From JBBROS01 sp965213855 (GTDB lineage: Bacteria > Pseudomonadota > Alphaproteobacteria > Acetobacterales > Acetobacteraceae): 64,000 nucleotides of DNA. A program made the position numbers and the translations under genes. Location of the stretch: NCBI GenBank assembly GCA_965213855.1, contig CBDCAA010000008.1, positions 248,001 through 312,000 on the forward strand. The letters are read 5' to 3'. Numbering within the stretch: position 1 is the stretch's first letter; each line of letters opens with the position of its first letter. The notes below the pieces were generated by a model, which saw only the letters and a list, made by a program, of their open reading frames with translations, did not search any database and had not been told where the DNA came from. Below are positions 43,498 through 50,141 of this stretch, one piece after another.

Positions 43498-45837
43498 ATG
43501 GATGGCGGGCGTCGGGGCGGCGAGGGCGTGGGCCGGTCGGTGCCGCGCAAGGAGGACGACCGTTACCTGCGCGGGCGGGGCCAGTTCATCGCCGATATCC
43601 GGCCGGCCGGCACGCGCGACCTGGCCTTCGTGCGCAGCCCGGTGGCGCACGCGCGGGTCGTGTCGATCACGAAGCCGGTGGGGTTCGAGGCTTCGGTGTT
43701 CACGGCGGCGGACCTGGCGGGCGTGCGACCGATCACGGCAGTGTCGGGCCTGCCAGGGTTCAAGCCGTCCGCGCAGGAGGTGCTGGCGACGACGGTGCGG
43801 CATGTGGGGGAGGCGGTGGCGGTGTGCGTGGCCGCGAGCCGGGCGGAGGCGGAGGACCTGGCCGAGCAGGTCGAGGTCGAGTGGGCGGAGCAGCCGGCGG
43901 TGAGCGACATGCTGGCGGCGCAGTCGGCCGGGTCGGCGCCGCTGCATGCCGGCTGGGGGGACAACGTGTTCTTGGCGACGCATGTCGACGTCGGCGACGC
44001 GGGGGTGCGCCATGGCGCGCCGATCGTGGTGCGGCGCACGCTGCAGACGGCGCGGCAGCATATGGCGCCGATCGAGGGGCGGGGCGTGGTGGCGGAATGG
44101 GACCGCCGGCTGGAGCAGCTGGTGCTGCACACGTCGACCCAGATGCCGCATATCGTACGGACCGGGCTGGCGGAGTGCCTGAACCTGCCGCAGGAGGCCG
44201 TGCGGGTGATCGCGCCCGACGTGGGGGGCGGGTTCGGCTACAAGGGCATCCTGTTGCCGGAGGAGGTGGTCGCCGGGTTCCTGGCCCGGCGGCTGGGGCA
44301 CCCGGTGCGGTGGATCGAGGACCGGCGCGAGTCGCTGACGGGCAACGCGAACTGCCGCGAGCATCATTACGAGCTGGTGGCTTATGCAACGGCGGATGGG
44401 CGGCTGCTCGCGCTGGACGCGCTGGCGACGGTCGATGCGGGGGCGTATTCGGCGTATCCGTTCTCGGCCTGCCTGGAGGCGGCGCAGGTGGCCAGCATCC
44501 TTCCGGGTCCCTACGACTTCCCGGCCTACCGCTGCAGCACCTGGTCGGTGGCGACGAACAAGCCGCCGATCCTGCCGTATCGCGGGGTGGCGCGGGCGGG
44601 CGTCGCCTACGCGATGGAGACGATGATCGATGCGGTGGCGCGGGAGGCGGGGATCGAGCCGCACGAGGTGCGGCTGCGCAACCTGGTCCCGGCCGAGGCG
44701 ATGCCGTTCGACAATATCACGGCCAAGCATTTCGATTCCGGCGACTACCCCGAGTGCCTGCGGCGGGTGGTCGCGGCGATCGACGTGCCGGGGTTCCGGG
44801 CGCGGCAGCGCGCCGCGACCGGTCCGGTGCGGCTTGGGTTGGGGATGGCGATCTTCTGCGAGCAGGCGGCGCATGGGACGTCGGTGTATGCGGGGTGGGG
44901 GATCCCGATGGTGCCGGGGCACGAGCAGGCGGCGGCGCGGCTGACGCCGGATGGCGGGCTGGAGATCCGGGTGGGGATCCAGTCGCACGGGCAGGGGCTG
45001 GAGACGACGCTGGCGCAGGTGGCGCACGAGGTGCTGGGCGTGCCGGTGGCGCGGGTGCGGGTGGTGCATGGCGACACCGGGACGACGCCGTATTCGACCG
45101 GGACCTGGGGCTCGCGCTGCATGGTGATGGCCGGCGGCGCGGTGGCGGCGGCGTGCACCGAGCTGGCGGCGCGGATCGCGGCCATCGGGGCGCACCTGCT
45201 GCAGGCGGACGTGCGGGACGTGGTGGTGGAGGCGGGCGCGGTACGGGGCCCGGTGGGCAGCGTGGACATCGCCGAGGTGGCGCACACCTTCTATCGCCGG
45301 CCGCAGGACTTGCCGGAAGGGGTCGATGGCGGCGGGCTGGAGGTGACGGCGGGCTACCGGGCGGTGCGGGACAGCGGCACGTTCAGCTATGCGGCGCATG
45401 CCTGCACGGTGTCGGTCGACACGCGGTCGGGCGCGGTTGCGATCCTCGATTATGCGGTGTGCGAGGATGGCGGCGTGCTGGTGAACCCGATGATCGTCGA
45501 TGGCCAGGTGATCGGGGGCGTGGCGCAGGGCATCGGGACGGCGCTGTATGAGGAGATGGGGTTCGACGCGGCGGGACAGCCGTCAGCGGCGACCTTGGCG
45601 GACTATTCGTTGCCGGGGGCGACTGAGGTGCCGGTGCTGCGGATCGAGCACATGGAGACGCCGTCCCCCTACACGCGGTTCGGGCAGAAGGGGATCGGCG
45701 AGGGAGGCGCGATCGGGCCGCCGGCGGCGATCGCGAATGCGGTGAACGACGCGCTGGCGGGGCTCGGCGCGCGCGTGGACCGGCTGCCGATCACAGCCGC
45801 GCGGGTGCTCGAGGCTCTGATCGCGGCGGGTGCATGA
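43498..45837 (+). CDS. Xanthine dehydrogenase-family molybdopterin-binding large subunit
   Basis: This 779-residue subunit has RSVPRKEDDRYLRGRGQFIA and RSPVAHARV at the front, the molybdopterin-binding ALDH-like domains with PDVGGGFGYKG, LPYRGVARAGVAYAMETMI and QSHGQGLETTLAQVAHEVLG, and near the C-terminus GQKGIGEGGAIGPPAAIANA with the catalytic Glu of the GEGG motif. The loop PYRGVAR differs from the Cys-containing active-site loop of genuine CO dehydrogenase, so CO oxidation is unlikely. It hydroxylates an unknown N-heterocycle or aldehyde. It overlaps the FAD subunit gene (ATGA). Confidence 0.88.
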   Translation: MDGGRRGGEGVGRSVPRKEDDRYLRGRGQFIADIRPAGTRDLAFVRSPVAHARVVSITKPVGFEASVFTAADLAGVRPITAVSGLPGFKPSAQEVLATTVRHVGEAVAVCVAASRAEAEDLAEQVEVEWAEQPAVSDMLAAQSAGSAPLHAGWGDNVFLATHVDVGDAGVRHGAPIVVRRTLQTARQHMAPIEGRGVVAEWDRRLEQLVLHTSTQMPHIVRTGLAECLNLPQEAVRVIAPDVGGGFGYKGILLPEEVVAGFLARRLGHPVRWIEDRRESLTGNANCREHHYELVAYATADGRLLALDALATVDAGAYSAYPFSACLEAAQVASILPGPYDFPAYRCSTWSVATNKPPILPYRGVARAGVAYAMETMIDAVAREAGIEPHEVRLRNLVPAEAMPFDNITAKHFDSGDYPECLRRVVAAIDVPGFRARQRAATGPVRLGLGMAIFCEQAAHGTSVYAGWGIPMVPGHEQAAARLTPDGGLEIRVGIQSHGQGLETTLAQVAHEVLGVPVARVRVVHGDTGTTPYSTGTWGSRCMVMAGGAVAAACTELAARIAAIGAHLLQADVRDVVVEAGAVRGPVGSVDIAEVAHTFYRRPQDLPEGVDGGGLEVTAGYRAVRDSGTFSYAAHACTVSVDTRSGAVAILDYAVCEDGGVLVNPMIVDGQVIGGVAQGIGTALYEEMGFDAAGQPSAATLADYSLPGATEVPVLRIEHMETPSPYTRFGQKGIGEGGAIGPPAAIANAVNDALAGLGARVDRLPITAARVLEALIAAGA

Positions 45838-46595
45838 AGGCGAGTGCGTTCGGGTGGACGGTACCGGATGGGCTGGAGCAGGCTGCGGCTCTGTTAGCCG
45901 ATGAGGACAGCCGGGCGATGTCGGGCGGGCAGTCGCTCGGGCCGATGCTGAACCTGCGGGTGGTGCGGCCGGCGATGGTGGTGCCGCTGGCCGGGCTGGC
46001 CGGTCTGCGCGGGGCGGAGGAGACGGCGGACGCGGTCACGCTCGGGGCGGCGGTGACGCATGCGGCGATCGCGGATGGGCGGACGCCGGACCTGGCGGGC
46101 GGCGTGCTGGCGCGGGTGGCGGCCGGGATCGCGTATCGGGCGGTGCGCAACCGCGGGACGATCGGCGGCAGTCTCTGCCATGCGGACCCGGCGGCAGACT
46201 GGTTGACGACGTTGACGGCGCTGGGGGCGGTGGTGCTGACGACGCGGCGGGCGGTGGCATTGCCCGGGTTCGTCACCGGGCCGTACCGGACGGTGCTGGC
46301 CCCGGGCGAGATCGTGCGGGCGGTGCGGGTGCCGCGGCCGGCGGCAGGGTTCGGCTGGGGCTATGCGAAGCTGTGCCGCAAGCCCGGGGAGTTCGCGCAT
46401 GCGATGGCTGCGGCGCTGGCCTGGCCGGGCGGGCGGCGGCTGGCGATCGGCGCGCTCGGCGGGCCGCCGCAGCTGCTGACGGATGAGCGGGCCTGTGTGG
46501 CCGGGGCGGAGGGGGCACTGGGGTTCCTGGGCGCGGTCGAGCGGCGGATGCTGATCGAGGCGGTCGCGCGGGCGCTGGCGGAGGCGGGTGGGTGA
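45834..46595 (+). CDS. FAD-binding medium subunit of the molybdoenzyme
   Basis: This 253-residue subunit of CoxM type has SRAMSGGQSLGPMLNLRVV (the FAD pyrophosphate loop), LGAAVTHAAIADG, RNRGTIGGSLCHADPAADW (second FAD loop) and a compact C-terminal CO_deh_flav_C-like domain. It passes electrons from the iron-sulfur subunit to the acceptor. It overlaps its neighbours on both sides (ATGA, GTGA), so the three subunits are translated together. Slightly shorter than usual. Confidence 0.88.
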   Translation: MKASAFGWTVPDGLEQAAALLADEDSRAMSGGQSLGPMLNLRVVRPAMVVPLAGLAGLRGAEETADAVTLGAAVTHAAIADGRTPDLAGGVLARVAAGIAYRAVRNRGTIGGSLCHADPAADWLTTLTALGAVVLTTRRAVALPGFVTGPYRTVLAPGEIVRAVRVPRPAAGFGWGYAKLCRKPGEFAHAMAAALAWPGGRRLAIGALGGPPQLLTDERACVAGAEGALGFLGAVERRMLIEAVARALAEAGG

Positions 46596-47707
46596 CGATG
46601 GTCAGCCTGACCGTCAATGGGCGGGCGGTAACGGAGGAGGTGCCGCCCCGGCTGCACCTGGCGGATTTCGTGCGCGAGCGGCTGCTGCTGACGGGCACGC
46701 ATCTGGGGTGCGAGCATGGCGTGTGCGGCGCCTGCACGCTGCTGCTGGACGACGAGCCGGTCCGGTCCTGCATCACCTATGCGGCGGCCTGTGACGGGGC
46801 CGCCGTGCGGACGATCGAGGGGCTGGAGGACGACCTTGTCGCCACCCGCCTGCGGGCGGCGTTCACGGCGCACCACGCGCTCCAGTGCGGGTATTGCACG
46901 CCGGGGATGCTGGTTGCGGCGCGCGACATCGTGCGGCGGCTGCCGGATGCGACGGATGACGTCGTGCGGCTGGAGCTGTCGGGCAATCTCTGCCGATGCA
47001 CCGGTTACAACGGCATCGTGCGGGCGATCCGACAGGTGCTGGAGGAGCGGCTGGAGACGGGGTTCGCACGCGGGGACGCGGTTGCGGGGACGCGGTTCGG
47101 CGGCGGGGCGGCCGAGATGCCGGCTTCGGTTGCGCCGAGAGCGGAGCCGGATGGGAACGGGCTGCGGCAGAGGCTGCGATTCGACGTGCCGCCGGACGTG
47201 CTTTGGGCGGCGGTGCGGGACCCGGCGGCGATCGTGTCGTGCGTGCCCGGCGCCGTGCTGACCGGCGTGGCGGGCGATGTGGTCATGGGGGAGATGGCCC
47301 TGGCGCTCGGGCCGGTGCGGGTGCGGTTCTCGGGGCGGGCGACGGTCTCCTACGACGACACGTCGCGGTCGGGTGTCGTGCAAGGCGGGGGGAACGATGT
47401 CGTCGGCGCGAGGGGGGGTGGAGGCACGCGGCTGTCGGCGTCGGCGCCGTTCCGGGTAGAGGCGGACGGGGCCGGGTCGACGCTGGCGTTGGACATCGCC
47501 TTCACCCTGAGCGGGCCGCTGGCGCCGCTGGCGAAAACCCGGGTCGTCGCGCTGGTCGCGGACGAGATCGCAACGGCATTCGCGGCGACCCTGCAGGCGC
47601 GGTTGACGGGTCAGGCGGTGCCGCTGGCCCGGTTCGGGGCAGTGCGGCTGCTGTGGCGGGTTATGGGGGCGTGGGTCCGTCGACGGTCGACGAAGCCGGC
47701 GGATTGA
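46592..47707 (+). CDS. Fusion of [2Fe-2S] small subunit (CoxS type) and CoxG-like SRPBCC domain
   Basis: This 371-residue protein combines two parts. Residues 1-155 are the iron-sulfur subunit, with the plant-type site HLGCEHGVCGACTLLLD, the partner Cys in PVRSC, and the second site QCGYCTPGM and GNLCRCTGYNGIV. After a short linker, residues about 180-350 are a CoxG/SRPBCC domain (LRFDVPPDVLWAAVRDPAAI, CVPGAVLTG, GVVQGGGNDVVG). CoxG proteins help recruit or mature CO dehydrogenase-type enzymes, usually from a separate gene. The fusion would hold that function on the enzyme. It starts with GTG overlapping the FAD subunit stop. Confidence 0.85.
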   Translation: MTMVSLTVNGRAVTEEVPPRLHLADFVRERLLLTGTHLGCEHGVCGACTLLLDDEPVRSCITYAAACDGAAVRTIEGLEDDLVATRLRAAFTAHHALQCGYCTPGMLVAARDIVRRLPDATDDVVRLELSGNLCRCTGYNGIVRAIRQVLEERLETGFARGDAVAGTRFGGGAAEMPASVAPRAEPDGNGLRQRLRFDVPPDVLWAAVRDPAAIVSCVPGAVLTGVAGDVVMGEMALALGPVRVRFSGRATVSYDDTSRSGVVQGGGNDVVGARGGGGTRLSASAPFRVEADGAGSTLALDIAFTLSGPLAPLAKTRVVALVADEIATAFAATLQARLTGQAVPLARFGAVRLLWRVMGAWVRRRSTKPAD

Positions 47708-47765
47708 GGGCTCCACAGACGGCTGGAAATAAGCTACGAGCCTCGGCATGGCCAAGTGGCCGGAT

Positions 47766-47850
47766 GCGGGCGTGGTGGAACTGGTAGACGCGCCGGATTC
47801 AAAATCCGGTTCCGAGAGGAGTGTCGGTTCGATTCCGACCGCCCGCACCA
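47766..47850 (+). tRNA. tRNA-Leu (CAA)
   Basis: The acceptor stem GCGGGCG pairs with CGCCCGC, followed by A and an encoded CCA. The D-arm includes GGTGGAACTGGTAGACGC. The anticodon stem CCGGA/TCCGG holds the loop TTCAAAA, giving anticodon CAA. The long class II variable arm (TTCCGAGAGGAGT) and the T-arm GTCGG-TTCGATT-CCGAC complete a leucine tRNA that reads UUG. It follows the molybdoenzyme operon by 58 bases. Confidence 0.97.
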
Positions 47851-48667
47851 CCAAATATAAGTCTGAGTGTCGTCCGTCCGAGGTCTTTTGAACACGCCAA
47901 CAAATTCGGATTTGCATCACTGATTTTGCAACAAGTCATCGCCGTTTCGGGTCCAAATGCGGTTGAGCTTGATCGTAACGGTCCCTAAACGACGGCTTGG
48001 GGTTTGAGCAGGACGACGCGCAGCGAGCGGACGTGCATGTGATGCCCGGCGGAATTGGCCGGGATCTTGCCGCCATATTCCATGGTCAAAGCCTCATCAG
48101 GCGGTCCGCGGCCCCATGAATCACCGCCGGTTGATGGGCAAGCTCATGCCGAACATAACAAGCTAGGCCAGGATATGTAGTTGCCTTCGCTCCCCAGTCC
48201 GGGTGCTCGACAACTGTCAGAGCGCGCGATGAGCCTGACGAGCTCCGTCGGTGGTGGTACTACATCTCATCACTGGGACCTTAGCCTGAGTGTGTCGCCT
48301 TACAAGCTCGGGGTGGAACATAGGCCTGATCGACAGGTTATGCTTCAACGTCGACGCCGCTCCTCCGCCGTTTCGGCCCGCCTGCGTCTAACGGAGTTTG
48401 GTCGGAACGAGGCGGTCAAACGCGGTCATCAGCGACCTCAAACAGCCTGCGTCGGCGCGCTGACGGGACCATGCGCTTTTCGCGAATTAGCATGAAACTT
48501 GCATCATCGAACTGCTATTTGTTTAGTTACGATCGCCAGGGCGGCGAGGAGACGTGCCTCATGTTGTGCGCCAAGGTAGAGCCCATCTCAGCGTCGCCAT
48601 CCGGAACCAGGGGCGCCCTCCAACGCTGCCGTGCGGTTCTCGCGGCGTGTTGCCGTTAACGGCCCCG
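47851..48667. other. About 800 bases after the tRNA without a recognised gene
   Basis: No frame here resembles a known family. The plus frame at 48181-48495 and the minus frames reading towards the tRNA show no homologous motifs, and base composition is more mixed than in the flanking genes. A fragmentary element inserted at the tRNA could decay to this, but no integrase, no duplicated tRNA end and no terminal repeats were found. The right end, from about 48480, is A+T-richer and probably carries the promoter of the regulator. Confidence 0.5.
48499..48527 (+). promoter_or_regulatory. Weak sigma70-like promoter candidate for the regulator gene
   Basis: TTGCAT (48499-48504), a 17-base spacer and TTTAGT (48522-48527) lie in an A+T-rich stretch about 140 bases ahead of the regulator start. 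The match to consensus is partial (TTG of the -35, four of six at the -10). It would leave a leader containing a short open frame. Confidence 0.25.
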
Positions 48668-49354
48668 ATGGCAAAGGTTCGTGTGATCGTTATCTCGCCG
48701 AATTTGTTCCTGCGAGAGGGCGTTCGACGTCTGTTGGACGACACGACATACGAGATCGTCGCGGATGCGCCCGCACTCTGTCGCGTTGCCCCGGTTCGCG
48801 ACGGGATGCTCATCGATCTCGTGATCTGGAGCCCGGGCACCACGGACGATCTCGAGGCGGAGATCGCTCACGCGCGCACGCTGCTGTCGTTGACGCCATC
48901 AGCTCGCCTAGTGGCCTTGCTGGACACGCTCGACGCCCCTGTCGTGTGTCGGTTGGCTGCGTTGGGGGTCGATGCGATCCTATCTTACGGCACGCCGAGC
49001 GAGGTCTTCCCGCGCATGCTCGACATCGTGCTCATGGGGCAGCAGGTGTTTCCGGCCGTCGTCGCGCAGGTGGCCGCGGCAGCCGTGGCGAGTGAGGCCG
49101 GCTTGCCGGCGGCGCCCCTGCCGTCCTCGGTTGCCTCGGCGGAGGCGGTCAGCGAGGCAGGCCTGACGGATCGGGAGGTTCAGATCCTGAACTGCCTGGT
49201 GAGTGGGTCGTCGAACAAGAGCATCGCCCGGCAACTCCTCGTCACGGAACCGACGGTCAAGGCCCATGTGAAGGGGCTGCTGCGAAAGATACGGGTCAGC
49301 AACCGGACCCAGGCCGCGATCTGGGCTCTCAGCCAAACCCGACCGGCCGCGTAA
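48668..49354 (+). CDS. NarL/FixJ-type regulator with a degenerate receiver domain
   Basis: About 228 residues from ATG 48668. The N-terminal domain looks like a response-regulator receiver (MAKVRVIVISPNLFLREGVR, LIDLVIWSPGTTDDLEAEI). The usual phosphorylated Asp at the end of the third strand is replaced by Trp-Ser (DLVIWSP), and the acidic pair near the start is VIS, so phosphorylation is unlikely. A linker leads to a LuxR-type helix-turn-helix (LTDREVQILNCLVSGSSNKS, LLVTEPTVKAHVKGLLRKIR). It ends over the convergent PAP2 gene and faces the exopolysaccharide operon, which it probably controls. Confidence 0.82.
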   Translation: MAKVRVIVISPNLFLREGVRRLLDDTTYEIVADAPALCRVAPVRDGMLIDLVIWSPGTTDDLEAEIAHARTLLSLTPSARLVALLDTLDAPVVCRLAALGVDAILSYGTPSEVFPRMLDIVLMGQQVFPAVVAQVAAAAVASEAGLPAAPLPSSVASAEAVSEAGLTDREVQILNCLVSGSSNKSIARQLLVTEPTVKAHVKGLLRKIRVSNRTQAAIWALSQTRPAA

Positions 49355-50069
49355 ACAACCCCTCCGCCTTCGGGCGGATAGCGACCGGTTCGCCGGGAGC
49401 CGCCATATCTCCGGGGGCCAGGACCTTGCCCTCACGCTCCGGCTGCAAGGTGCAGAACGGTGCGAGTTGCCGCATCACCGCAGCCGCCCGGCTCTGGATG
49501 AGCACCTCGGCCGGCAGATGCCGGCCGTGGAACACGCCCAGTACCAAGCCTCCGGCGAGGATCGCGGGCAGGGCCGACTTCCCGACCATTGCCGGTCCTG
49601 CCAGCAAGACGAACGCGGCCGTACCCAGCAGCCCGACGGCTGCGGCGACGATCACCTCGGCCACGGTGTGCGCACCGAGCTCGATCCGGGTGAACCCCAC
49701 CACGGCAGCGGTCGACAGCCCGGCCAGCGCGGCTCTGCCCAACGGCCCCCACCGGACCGGCGGTGATCGTGCCGACAGCAGCGCGGCCAACCCACCATAT
49801 TCGACCGCCGCGGACGCCGTGTGTCCGCTGGGACTGATCAGCGCGAGTTGGTGATGACCAAGCGAGGGGATCAGCCAGCCACAAGCGTACAGGGCGACCT
49901 TCAGCATTAGGGTCGTGGCCAGCACCCCGCACACCGAGACCAGCCAAGCGCCGCTCAGCCGCCACCGGCGCTGTACGGCAAGCACGGCGGCGACCGCGGC
50001 CAGCAGCGGCAGGATCACGGCCTGGTCGGCAAAGTCGGTCACGAAGGTCAGGGCGTCCCGCAACGGCAC
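49329..50069 (-). CDS. PAP2-like membrane phosphatase, active site partly altered
   Basis: This 246-residue polytopic protein has several membrane helices (VILPLLAAVAAVLAV, LLGTAAFVLLAGPAMVG) and PAP2 motifs. ISPSGHTASA is the central PSGH motif. TRIELGAHTVAEVI stands for the last SRxxxxxHxxxD motif, but with Thr and Glu where Ser and Asp are usual. The first KxxxxxxRP motif is poorly preserved. Such enzymes recycle undecaprenyl pyrophosphate or remove lipid phosphates, which suits an exopolysaccharide operon. The C-terminal 60 residues are soluble. It ends 26 bases inside the convergent regulator gene. Confidence 0.72.
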   Translation of the reverse strand: MPLRDALTFVTDFADQAVILPLLAAVAAVLAVQRRWRLSGAWLVSVCGVLATTLMLKVALYACGWLIPSLGHHQLALISPSGHTASAAVEYGGLAALLSARSPPVRWGPLGRAALAGLSTAAVVGFTRIELGAHTVAEVIVAAAVGLLGTAAFVLLAGPAMVGKSALPAILAGGLVLGVFHGRHLPAEVLIQSRAAAVMRQLAPFCTLQPEREGKVLAPGDMAAPGEPVAIRPKAEGLFTRPVGFG

Positions 50070-50141
50070 CGCCCTCCGTGCAAAGCAGCGCGGCGGGCGC
50101 CATCCGGCTGAGGGCTTGGACGTGGCGCCGCCATTGCGTGT

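Noticed and set aside
42523..45399. A 958-codon open frame on the minus strand opposite the molybdoenzyme genes
   Set aside because: It is Arg/Pro/His-rich with no family motif and lies antisense to clear genes; long antisense frames are expected in such G+C-rich DNA.
43498..47707. Genuine aerobic CO dehydrogenase
   Set aside because: The active-site loop PYRGVAR lacks the Cys-containing CO dehydrogenase motif, so another hydroxylation is more likely.
46361..47920. A minus-strand frame crossing the tRNA gene
   Set aside because: It contains the familiar spurious peptides read from the antisense of tRNA-Leu and overlaps the CoxS-CoxG gene.
48181..48495. A 104-codon plus-strand frame ahead of the regulator
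   Set aside because: TTG start, no ribosome site, no recognisable motif and irregular codon use.
47766..48667. Genomic island inserted at tRNA-Leu
   Set aside because: No integrase, no repeated tRNA 3' end and no phage genes were found downstream in the window.
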